Part shown: positions 17,472 to 24,335 of the stretch, piece after piece
Position numbering within the stretch: position 1 is the first letter of the stretch
How the letters are laid out: the number at the start of each line of letters is the position of its first letter
NCBI GenBank assembly: GCA_949292945.1
Contig: CASFAX010000012.1
Coordinates: forward strand, 1-44,345
DNA: 44,345 nt
Reading direction: 5' to 3'
Source: an uncultured Bacillota bacterium
GTDB lineage: Bacteria; Bacillota; Clostridia; Peptostreptococcales; Anaerovoracaceae
The notes under the pieces: model-generated
Database searches by the model: none
What the model was told of the DNA's origin: nothing
The model's input: the letters and a program-made list of their open reading frames with translations, nothing else
Made by a program: the position numbers and the translations under genes

Positions 17472-18152
17472 TCAATCCATAAGCCCTGCTCCCCCCATGC
17501 TTATATAACGTCCGTCACCTATTATAACGTGATCCAGAACCTTTATGCCCAGCACTCTGCCCGACTCCGCCAGCCTTTCGGTAGTCCTTATATCCTCGCT
17601 GCTGGGACTGGGATCGCCGCTGGGATGGTTGTGAACGAGAATTACAGCAGAAGCGGATTTTCTCACCGCCTGACTGAATACTTCCCTGGGATGGACCACT
17701 GCTCCCGAAAGATCGCCTACGGACACCTCATCGCAGAAAATTATCTTTCCCTTGGCGTCTACCAGAAGGCATTTGAAATACTCCTTCTGCTTATACCTGA
17801 GCTCCTCCATGAACATGTCCGCCACGCTTTCGGCCGACTCGATATTCCCCGCATATCTGGCCTGAGCCGAAGCTATGCGCTTTCCAAGCTCCACAGCTCC
17901 CGCAACGGCGCACGCCTTTGATCTTCCGACGCCTTTTACGTTCATAAGCTCCTCTATGGAAGCTCTTCCCAGGCCCTTAAGCCCTCCGTCCGTAACGGAG
18001 AGTATTTCCTCTCCCAGGTGAATGGCAGAAACCTCCCCGAATCCCGTATGAAGTATCAGTGCCAGAAGCTCTGCGTTTGACAAGCTCTCTATTCCTGCCG
18101 ACAGGGCTTTTTCCACAGGTCTTTCATCTTCCGGTAAAAATTTTATCCGCAT
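17472..18152 (-). CDS. radC: RadC family JAB/JAMM domain protein
   Basis: 226 residues. The N-terminal part holds a helix-hairpin-helix-like region (LMNVKGVGRSKACAVAGAVE); the C-terminal JAMM metal site reads HNHPSGDPSPSSED, complete with both histidines and the aspartate. RadC was once tied to DNA repair, but its biochemical role is unknown. It is often found just before mreB, as here (42-base gap). A promoter lies in the end of the upstream cmk gene, so radC probably heads the mre unit. Confidence 0.93.
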   Translation of the reverse strand: MRIKFLPEDERPVEKALSAGIESLSNAELLALILHTGFGEVSAIHLGEEILSVTDGGLKGLGRASIEELMNVKGVGRSKACAVAGAVELGKRIASAQARYAGNIESAESVADMFMEELRYKQKEYFKCLLVDAKGKIIFCDEVSVGDLSGAVVHPREVFSQAVRKSASAVILVHNHPSGDPSPSSEDIRTTERLAESGRVLGIKVLDHVIIGDGRYISMGGAGLMD

Positions 18153-18212
18153 AAATCCCTCCGCTTAAGAGGAACTCAGGCGACAAAATGTAATCACAAA
18201 ATATCAATCTTA

Positions 18213-18241
18213 ATTATATCATTTTACAGGCATCTGTGCAA
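18213..18241 (-). promoter_or_regulatory. Promoter for the radC-mreB-to-eno unit, inside the end of cmk
   Basis: Minus strand: -35 TTGCAC at 18236-18241, 17-base spacer, -10 TATAAT at 18213-18218. It overlaps the last codons of cmk and faces radC, whose ATG (18152) lies 60 bases on. Confidence 0.7.
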
Positions 18242-18864
18242 ATCCTGTTTACCACTTCTTCCGCAGTCATTTCGGTAGTGTCGAGAAGCACTGCGTCGTC
18301 AGCCTGCCTCAGTGGCGTAACGTCTCTCGTCGTGTCGTTGTGATCTCTTTCTATGATTTCAGACAAAATCTTATCGTAGGATACATCCTGCCCCTTCGCT
18401 TTAAGTTCCTTAAATCTTCTCATAGCTCTCTCCTCGGGAGATGCCGTTATGAAATACTTGAGCTCTGCATCGGGAAGAACCACCGTTCCTATGTCCCTTC
18501 CGTCCATTACGACGCTCTTTCTGCCGGCCATGGCCTGCTGGAGCTTTACCAGCTTTTTCCTCACCGAGGCGAGAGCAGAACATGCCGATGCCGCCATGGA
18601 CATCTCCGGCGTGCGTATTTTGTCGTTTACGATTTCTCCGTCAAGGTATATGTCCCCTGCTCTGAAGTCTATATCCGTATCCTCAAGGAGCCTTGCCAGC
18701 TTCTCATCCTCCACCGGCTCCACTCCGTTCATCTTCATCTTATATCCAAGGGCCCTGTACATGGCTCCTGTATCTATGTAATCTATGCCCAGCCTCTTTG
18801 CCGCAGCCTTTGCCGCCGTGCTCTTTCCCGCTCCGCTGGGCCCGTCTATGGCTATCCTTATCAT
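18214..18864 (-). CDS. cmk: Cytidylate kinase
   Basis: 216 residues. It phosphorylates CMP and dCMP with ATP. The P-loop GPSGAGKS is at residues 8-15, and the family blocks YIDTGAMYRALGY, MDGRDIGTVVLPDAELK and RDHNDTTRDVTPLRQADDA are present; the last carries the lid arginines. It follows nrdR by 27 bases and probably shares its transcript, linking two genes of nucleotide supply. Stop at 18214 overlaps the radC promoter. Confidence 0.96.
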   Translation of the reverse strand: MIRIAIDGPSGAGKSTAAKAAAKRLGIDYIDTGAMYRALGYKMKMNGVEPVEDEKLARLLEDTDIDFRAGDIYLDGEIVNDKIRTPEMSMAASACSALASVRKKLVKLQQAMAGRKSVVMDGRDIGTVVLPDAELKYFITASPEERAMRRFKELKAKGQDVSYDKILSEIIERDHNDTTRDVTPLRQADDAVLLDTTEMTAEEVVNRICTDACKMI

Positions 18865-18891
18865 AAATTCCTTCTTCCTGCCCGGTTAAAA

Positions 18892-19347
18892 TTATTTCTT
18901 TCCCATGAGCTTTTCTATTTCGCTTATAAAGGTGTTCACATCCGTAAACTGCCTGTACACGGATGCAAACCTTACGTAGGCTACCTGATCTATATCCTTG
19001 AGCTTGTCCATTACAAGCTCGCCGATAAAGGAGCTCTTTACCTCTTTTTCCATGAGGTTGTTAAGGCCCCTTTCGATTTCTCCCGTCATCTTCTCTATGT
19101 CGTCCATGGAGACAGGCCGCTTCTCGCAGGCTTTGATTATTCCGTTCATCATCTTGCTGCGGTCGAAAGCCTCTCTTCTTCCGTCTTTTTTCACCACCAT
19201 TATGATGGACTCTTCCACCTTCTCATATGTGGTGAAACGCCTTCCGCACCGTTCGCAGCCTCTCCTTCGCCTTATGGCATGACCGTCTTCCGTAGGCCTT
19301 GAATCTATTACCTTCGTATCCGTGTTTTCACAGTAGGGACATCTCAT
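18892..19347 (-). CDS. nrdR: Transcriptional repressor NrdR
   Basis: 151 residues. Zinc ribbon CPYC (residues 3-6) and CERC (residues ~31-34), with [17 protein letters not shown] between and after, is followed by an ATP-cone domain (residues ~49-139). NrdR senses ATP/dATP and represses ribonucleotide reductase genes. No nrd gene lies in the window. GAGGAAAGAG precedes the ATG. Co-transcribed with cmk. Confidence 0.97.
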   Translation of the reverse strand: MRCPYCENTDTKVIDSRPTEDGHAIRRRRGCERCGRRFTTYEKVEESIIMVVKKDGRREAFDRSKMMNGIIKACEKRPVSMDDIEKMTGEIERGLNNLMEKEVKSSFIGELVMDKLKDIDQVAYVRFASVYRQFTDVNTFISEIEKLMGKK

Positions 19348-19401
19348 TTCTCTTTCCTCCGATTACCTTTACGACGCTGTTTCATGCATCCTTACCCGTC
19401 A

Positions 19402-19407
19402 ATTATA
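19402..19407 (-). promoter_or_regulatory. -10 element for nrdR-cmk
   Basis: TATAAT on the minus strand at 19402-19407, 55 bases before the nrdR ATG. The -35 position holds only TAGATT, so this call rests on the -10. Confidence 0.5.
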
Positions 19408-19435
19408 CAACATTTTTTCTTCTTAATCTACAGAC

Positions 19436-19473
19436 AGGGCGGACATCCGCACTACCCTGCGGCCGTCCGCCCT
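19436..19473 (-). terminator. Strong hairpin after the trigger-factor-like gene
   Basis: AGGGCGGAC (19436-19444) pairs with GTCCGCCCT (19465-19473), and inside them CCGCA (19447-19451) pairs with TGCGG (19458-19462). The stem is stable, but no T-run follows on either strand, so it may need a factor or act as an RNA stabiliser. Confidence 0.5.
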
Positions 19474-19501
19474 CTACAGTCATTTCTTATTCAGCCTGCA
19501 T

Positions 19502-20614
19502 CTATTCTGCCGTGGAATCCGATGCGTCCACCTGATTTCCGTACTCCATTATCTTGTCTAAAACCTTGTCCAGAAGGAGAGCAATCTTCCACTGGTTATC
19601 CTCAGCGTACTCCTCTATGGTCTGGCCGAAGCTCTGCTGGAAGGTGTCCTCCGTGTATCCTGCGCTTTCCAGGGTATCCTCGAGGTACTCTTTAAACTCT
19701 TTGTCCGTAACCTCCAGGTTTTCCTCTCTGGCGATATAGTAGGTCACCATCTCCTGAAGGACGGTGTCGTCCGCATACTGCTTCTTGCTTTCGTCAAAAT
19801 CCTCCTGGCTCATGCCCAGGTAGCTTTCGAGGAAGTCATCCCACTCCATTCCGTAGGATTCCGCCTGAGACTTATACTGGGCTTCTATGTCGTCTGCCGC
19901 AGCCTTCGCCGCCTCGTACTCCTCTTCCGGATAGCTTATGACTTCGGAATTGGCGATTACCTCGTTCCAGAGAGCTTCCTTGGCATCCATATCGGCATCC
20001 GATTCCTTCTGGGCGAGAAGCTCGTCCCTGACGTAATCCCTGTATTCGTCCACGGTGTCTACGTCGGAATTTTCCTTTACAAAGTCCTCATCCAGCTCCG
20101 GCACCACCTGAACGCTCTTATAGTTAATGGTGACGTCAAATACCACGTCCTTTCCCGCAACGTCCTCGCTGGAGTAATCGTCCGGGAACTTCAGGTTAAG
20201 TGTTACGTTGTCGCCTATCTCATGGCCTACGAGCCCTTCAACGAATCCGTCTATCATCTGGGTGGTTCCCACCGTTATATCGTAGGATTCGCTGCTTCCG
20301 CCCTCAAATTCTTCGCCGTCTATGGTTCCTGAGTACGATACGTTAATGGTGTCTCCGTCCTCCACAGTTCCTTCTCTTACTGTCTCAGTGGTGGCCGCAG
20401 CCTGAAGCCTAGAATCTATCTCCGTCTGCACCTCGTCATCTGTTACGCTGACTTCGGCTATGCTGTAGTCGAGACCCTTGTAGTCTCCCACTTTGACGTA
20501 TTCGGAAAGATCGTAATCGTACGGCTCATCGTCGGGCCAGAGGATCACTGCCGCAATAATTCCGGCAAGCACTACTATGGCTCCGATGCCGGTAATGAGA
20601 ATCTTCTTATTCAT
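19502..20614 (-). CDS. Membrane-anchored trigger-factor-like FKBP prolyl isomerase
   Basis: 370 residues. A hydrophobic anchor at residues ~4-24 (no lipobox cysteine) is followed by acidic sequence, an FKBP domain of trigger-factor type (residues ~100-190, with DGDTINVSYSGTIDGEEF and MIDGFVEGLVGHEIGD), and an all-alpha C-terminal part like the trigger-factor chaperone arms (~200-360). The ribosome-docking N-domain of cytosolic trigger factor, with its GFRxGKxP loop, is absent. The protein is therefore expected outside the membrane, helping secreted proteins fold, like PrsA. Start at 20614 is favoured by AGGAAGGT; eleven extra in-frame codons upstream lack a site. Very acidic overall. Confidence 0.85.
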   Translation of the reverse strand: MNKKILITGIGAIVVLAGIIAAVILWPDDEPYDYDLSEYVKVGDYKGLDYSIAEVSVTDDEVQTEIDSRLQAAATTETVREGTVEDGDTINVSYSGTIDGEEFEGGSSESYDITVGTTQMIDGFVEGLVGHEIGDNVTLNLKFPDDYSSEDVAGKDVVFDVTINYKSVQVVPELDEDFVKENSDVDTVDEYRDYVRDELLAQKESDADMDAKEALWNEVIANSEVISYPEEEYEAAKAAADDIEAQYKSQAESYGMEWDDFLESYLGMSQEDFDESKKQYADDTVLQEMVTYYIAREENLEVTDKEFKEYLEDTLESAGYTEDTFQQSFGQTIEEYAEDNQWKIALLLDKVLDKIMEYGNQVDASDSTAE

Positions 20615-20649
20615 AGTTACCTTCCTGTAAAATATTTTAATCCGCACAT

Positions 20650-20677
20650 GACAGCCGAAAGGAAACCTCCGACTGTC
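20650..20677 (-). promoter_or_regulatory. Leader hairpin ahead of the trigger-factor-like gene
   Basis: In the transcript GACAGUCGGAGG pairs over about 12 bp (with G-U pairs) with the segment ending UCGGCUGUC around a short loop. It begins ~12 nt after the predicted start and ends well before the ribosome binding site. No T-run follows. It may stabilise the mRNA or respond to a factor. Confidence 0.4.
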
Positions 20678-20688
20678 ACACTGGGACT

Positions 20689-20717
20689 ATTGTATCACTT
20701 TAACCGGGGATTTACAA
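20689..20717 (-). promoter_or_regulatory. Promoter of the trigger-factor-like gene
   Basis: Minus strand: -35 TTGTAA at 20712-20717, 17-base spacer, -10 TACAAT at 20689-20694. Confidence 0.65.
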
Positions 20718-20756
20718 ACCCCTGCTGTCTATTTTCATCTAATCAACACAAAATAA

Positions 20757-21569
20757 TCATTTCCGCGAATCCCTGTATTCTTCAAGCTGCTTTTTAAGTT
20801 CTTCAAGCTCCGTCCTAAGCCTTTCGGATACGGCTCCCGGATTTCTCCTTAAAATCCGTGCGAACCTGGCATTTCTGAGAGCGCCTCGCCTGTGAAGCTC
20901 CTCTAAAAGCTCGCCTGCTCTCTCCCTGGCGCACGATACCCTTATGTCAAACTCCTCTTTTCTCCGCCTAAAGTCTTCTTCTGCCATCTCGTGGACAAAA
21001 TCTGCACGGCGCTGAAGCTCCTGTATTTTCTCGTTTCCTTCTGCCATCTCCCTGAGCACCCTCTTAAGATCAAGAGCCTCAAATACGGAAACCGTAGCGT
21101 CAACTGCTATTACCGCAGTGAGAGCGTGAGTCAGAACCTCTGCAATCTGCTGAGGCATAGCTTCGATTACGCCGGCTACAGGAGGGTTTATAAACCTTAC
21201 CAGAAGCACGGAAAAAAGGCCCCATCCCAGGGAGACCCCAAGGCATATGTGACCTTTCAGGTTAAACCTGTGCCCCGAATAATCCCAGTATCTTACGCCG
21301 AATATCCTCTGCATAGCTTCCCCTGTCAGGTATTCCAGAATCGTTGAGCTTACCGTTCCGATTACGTAAACCAGCCATAGGTTTTCCCTGACTGCAAATG
21401 TGCTTAAAAGAATGACCATGGCTCCGGAGCCGTATATGGGAAGAAAAGGCCCGTGCAGAAACCCCCTGTTGCAGAACCTCCCAGCTCTCACGGAAACGTA
21501 GCACGTCTCCCAAATCCAGCCTGCAAAGCAGTAGACGTAGAAAAGCAATACCCACTTTGTAACCGTCAT
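20757..21569 (-). CDS. PF06541-type putative ABC transporter permease with coiled-coil tail
   Basis: 270 residues. The N-terminal ~145 residues are membrane helices with the family blocks FAGWIWETCY, RGFLHGPFLPIYGSGA, and YWDYSGHRFNLKGHICLG; the same blocks recur in the larger protein at 24332-25900. Residues ~165-270 form a long, charged, mostly helical tail (EMAEGNEKIQELQRRA and on) likely to be a cytoplasmic coiled coil. The family is annotated as a putative ABC permease, but no ATPase has been shown and none is adjacent; its job is unknown. ATG 21569 has GAGGAAAA ahead and overlaps the stop of the small Cys-rich gene by four bases. Last gene of the lar-coaBC operon. Confidence 0.8.
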   Translation of the reverse strand: MTVTKWVLLFYVYCFAGWIWETCYVSVRAGRFCNRGFLHGPFLPIYGSGAMVILLSTFAVRENLWLVYVIGTVSSTILEYLTGEAMQRIFGVRYWDYSGHRFNLKGHICLGVSLGWGLFSVLLVRFINPPVAGVIEAMPQQIAEVLTHALTAVIAVDATVSVFEALDLKRVLREMAEGNEKIQELQRRADFVHEMAEEDFRRRKEEFDIRVSCARERAGELLEELHRRGALRNARFARILRRNPGAVSERLRTELEELKKQLEEYRDSRK

Positions 21570-21799
21570 TTTTCCTCTCTCTCTTTCCTGTCGCAGTTTC
21601 CGGACAGTCCGCACCCGGAACAGCCCATGTCACATTTCATATCTTCAAGCTCGTCAAGCCCCTTAAGCTTATCGCTTCCGTTCTTTTCCCTGTCCATGGC
21701 TGCGCTTTTGTCAGCTGCCCACACGGCGACAAATCCGATTAGGCCGATTATCACCGCGGCGATTACGATATATATCATATGGCTGAGAAAATATTCCAT
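21566..21799 (-). CDS. Small single-span, Cys-rich membrane protein
   Basis: 77 residues. A short outside start, one membrane helix (residues ~9-29), a charged linker, then a cysteine cluster CDMGCSGCGLSGNC near the C-terminus. It resembles FeoB-associated Cys-rich membrane proteins, which are small anchors with a soft-metal cluster, but the pattern is not identical. It is sandwiched between a putative metal permease (start 22715, stop 21816) and the PF06541 protein, overlapping the latter by four bases. A role in handing metal to or from the permease is plausible (inference). Confidence 0.72.
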   Translation of the reverse strand: MEYFLSHMIYIVIAAVIIGLIGFVAVWAADKSAAMDREKNGSDKLKGLDELEDMKCDMGCSGCGLSGNCDRKEREEK

Positions 21800-21815
21800 C
21801 GATTCTTCCCCCTCT

Positions 21816-22715
21816 TTAAAAAACTATTCCTGATATTTCTATGAGAATTCCCCAGGCTACTCCAAGACCGTACAGGACGGCCAGTATAAGCACGTTGGAT
21901 TTCGGGCTTCTGTTCTCCTCGAACAGAACCAGAACTCCCGCCCCGGCGCTTACTAAAAGTCCGCTCATCATCGCTCCCGCACCTATCACTCCGTCCAGGT
22001 AGAGCTGGGATATTATCACCGAAGCTGCACAGTTAGGTATTAGCCCTATGAGCCCTGCCAGAAGCTCTCCCAGCACCGGTATGTCGCCGAGAATGGACCC
22101 AAGGGCATCCTGTCCCACCGTGTGAATTATTACGTTCAGAATCAGCGTTACCGCAAAGATAAATATAAAGACCTTTACCGTATGGGCCGCCGCATCGATG
22201 ATTACGCCGTGGTGACGGTTGCTGCAGCCGCAGCCTTTTTCCCCGTGGTCGTGTCCATGACCTTGTTCACCGCGGCAGCCTGCCTCCTCGCTGTGAAAAG
22301 GCTTTGCAGGCCTCCTTACGCACACCCTGTCCAGAACCGGGCCTGCAAGAGCTCCGCTTATGACGGCCATGACGAACTTTGCTCCCAGTATTTCCAGCAT
22401 GGTATGAAGCGGCACCTTGGCCGCTATGAAGACGGGAAGCATTTCGTCTGATGTGGACATGAACACAGCCAGAAGCGCCCCCGCGCCGATTATCTCCTTT
22501 GAGTAAAACCCGGCTGCAACTGCGGAAAAACCGCACTGAGGCACTATTCCAAGGGCCGCTCCCACGGCTACACTTCCCCTTCCTGCTCCCGATATTAACT
22601 TTTTGGCGTGCTCCCCGGCCGCAGTCTCCAGAATTTCTATGACTAGGTAAGTTCCGAAGAGAAACGGCAGAAGGACTATGCTGTCCTCAAGGGAGTGAAT
22701 AAGAATGTGCGCCAT
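21816..22715 (-). CDS. Putative metal permease (PF11449 type; annotated as arsenic efflux or manganese transporter)
   Basis: About 299 residues, ten or so predicted helices in two halves, each with a related motif: GIVPQCGFSAVAAGFY (first) and GLIPNCAASVIISQLY (second). Between the halves lies a cytoplasmic loop rich in His and Cys (GHGHDHGEKGCGCSNRHH), a probable metal-binding site. The family is known as a putative ten-helix heavy-metal exporter, more recently called a putative manganese transporter; the metal is not settled. Two ATGs (22721, 22715) are possible and neither has a strong ribosome binding site. The stop of coaBC is 16 bases upstream. The neighbouring Ni-cofactor genes raise nickel as another candidate metal. 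Confidence 0.8.
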   Translation of the reverse strand: MAHILIHSLEDSIVLLPFLFGTYLVIEILETAAGEHAKKLISGAGRGSVAVGAALGIVPQCGFSAVAAGFYSKEIIGAGALLAVFMSTSDEMLPVFIAAKVPLHTMLEILGAKFVMAVISGALAGPVLDRVCVRRPAKPFHSEEAGCRGEQGHGHDHGEKGCGCSNRHHGVIIDAAAHTVKVFIFIFAVTLILNVIIHTVGQDALGSILGDIPVLGELLAGLIGLIPNCAASVIISQLYLDGVIGAGAMMSGLLVSAGAGVLVLFEENRSPKSNVLILAVLYGLGVAWGILIEISGIVF

Positions 22716-22731
22716 GGGCATTTCTTCGCTT

Positions 22732-23919
22732 TTATCTCAGGGCAAGGATTCTGTTCACTATTTCGTGAGCCACGTCCTCCTTCGTCATGAGACTGAGAGC
22801 CTCCCTGTTCTCCTTTGTTATTATCACTACTGCATTGGTATCGGTACCGAATCCGGAACCGGCGTCTTTAAGGTTGTTGGCGACTATCATGTCGGCATTC
22901 TTCTTTTCCAGCTTCTTCACGGAGTTTTCCACCATGTTCTGGGTCTCCATGGAAAAACCGCAGAGGAACTGCTTCGTCTTATGCTCTCCCATATATTTGA
23001 GTATGTCCTGAGTCCGCTTAAGACTTATGGACATGTCGTCGTCGCTTTTCTTAATCTTTTCATCTGAGAAGGTGTCAGGTGTATAGTCGGAAACGGCTGC
23101 TGCCATGATTACCACGTCGGCGTCGTCAAAATCTGCTCTCACTGCGTTAAACATGTCCTCTGCGCTCTCGACCTTCTCCGTCCTGACAAAATCAGGCATC
23201 TTCGCAGTGGTAAACGCTTTTACGAGAACAACTTCCGCGCCTCTTAACATGCACTCCTTTGCAAGAGCCGCTCCCATCTTGCCGCTGGAGTGATTGGTTA
23301 TGAATCTCACCGGATCCAGTGACTCTCTGGTAGCTCCCGCTGTAACGATTACCTTAAGGCCCTTCATGTCCTTCGGACGGCCTATGGCCCTTTCCACTGC
23401 GGCAAAGAGCTCCTCCGGCTCGGGCATTTTTCCCTTTCCAGTATCGCCGCAGGCAAGATAACCTTCGGCAGGTTCCAGGACTTTGATTCCGTAGCCTCTC
23501 AGCCTGTCCAGATTATCCTGAGTTACAGGATTTTCATACATGGCCGTGTTCATGGCAGGAACCACTATCTTCTCGCACCTTGCGGCGAGAAACGTAGTAG
23601 TGAGCATGTCGTCGGCAATACCGCAGGCTGTCTTTGCTATGACGTCAGCCGTAGCAGGAGCTATGATGAACACATCCGCCCTCTTTGCGAGAGCCACGTG
23701 CTCCACGCTGAACTCAAAGTTTCTGTCGAATGTGTCGACCAGACATTTGTTTCCGGTTAACGTCTCAAATGTTATGGGATTTATGAAGTTACATGCGTTT
23801 TTCGTCATTATGACGTGAACGTCGGCGTCGGTCTTTGCAAGCATGCTGGCAAGGTACGCCGTCTTATATGCCGCTATTCCTCCGCTTACGCCTATTACAA
23901 CCGTCTTATTTTCGAACAT
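22732..23919 (-). CDS. coaBC: Bifunctional phosphopantothenoylcysteine decarboxylase/synthetase
   Basis: 395 residues. The N-terminal half is the FMN decarboxylase CoaC: GVSGGIAAYK, the catalytic His in SVEHVALAKRAD, PAMNTAMYENP, and the active-site Cys in GYLACGDTGKGKM. The C-terminal half is the CTP-dependent ligase CoaB: VTAGATRESLDPVRFITNHSSGKMG and IMAAAVSDY. Together they make 4'-phosphopantetheine for coenzyme A. Start 23919 is preferred over an upstream ATG because GGAGGAAAAG is well placed; its A is shared with the DUF3842 stop (TGATG). Its place within a nickel-cofactor operon is unusual. Confidence 0.96.
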   Translation of the reverse strand: MFENKTVVIGVSGGIAAYKTAYLASMLAKTDADVHVIMTKNACNFINPITFETLTGNKCLVDTFDRNFEFSVEHVALAKRADVFIIAPATADVIAKTACGIADDMLTTTFLAARCEKIVVPAMNTAMYENPVTQDNLDRLRGYGIKVLEPAEGYLACGDTGKGKMPEPEELFAAVERAIGRPKDMKGLKVIVTAGATRESLDPVRFITNHSSGKMGAALAKECMLRGAEVVLVKAFTTAKMPDFVRTEKVESAEDMFNAVRADFDDADVVIMAAAVSDYTPDTFSDEKIKKSDDDMSISLKRTQDILKYMGEHKTKQFLCGFSMETQNMVENSVKKLEKKNADMIVANNLKDAGSGFGTDTNAVVIITKENREALSLMTKEDVAHEIVNRILALR

Positions 23920-24335
23920 CACTTTTCCTCCGCAGCAAGGCGGCATATCTTCTTTACCGCATCATCCGTAAGGTCAGAAACGGTTTCCCCGTTTATGCCC
24001 GCTATTAGAGTATTACACTTATTCATGGGTATTAAAACTTTTTTGGCAGGGGCGGCCGTTATGCTCTCCGCCATCTTTGCCGTAACCTCTCCCAGAAGGG
24101 AGTCGGCCATTATGATTCCCACCGGGCCCGTTATAACGTCAGCCCTCTTTGATGCCACCCTTACAGGATTTTCTCCGGTAGCACCTTCATCGGCCCCGGC
24201 CCTTAGCATGGCGGCAGTGGCCGTGCTGTTAGTTCCTATGGCAAGAACTTCTGCTCCGGGGCAGCTTTTTTTAATCTTTTCCGTCAGGGACGCTCCAAGC
24301 CGTCCTCCCTGACCGTCTACAACCATTACTATCAT
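23919..24335 (-). CDS. DUF3842 family protein
   Basis: 138 residues, soluble, beginning MIVMVVDGQGGRLGASLTE with a Rossmann-like glycine-rich loop; later GIIMADSLLGEVTAKMAESI and VLIPMNKCNTLIAG. These match my memory of DUF3842, a family of unknown function in Clostridia often next to membrane or cofactor genes. The N-terminal loop suggests nucleotide or cofactor binding. Overlaps both neighbours by a few bases, so co-translation is likely with the DUF975-PF06541 gene before it and coaBC after it. Confidence 0.8.
   Translation of the reverse strand: MIVMVVDGQGGRLGASLTEKIKKSCPGAEVLAIGTNSTATAAMLRAGADEGATGENPVRVASKRADVITGPVGIIMADSLLGEVTAKMAESITAAPAKKVLIPMNKCNTLIAGINGETVSDLTDDAVKKICRLAAEEK

Noticed and set aside
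18340-19302. Plus-strand open frame of 320 codons opposite cmk and nrdR
   Set aside because: Shadow of two clear genes; no family features.
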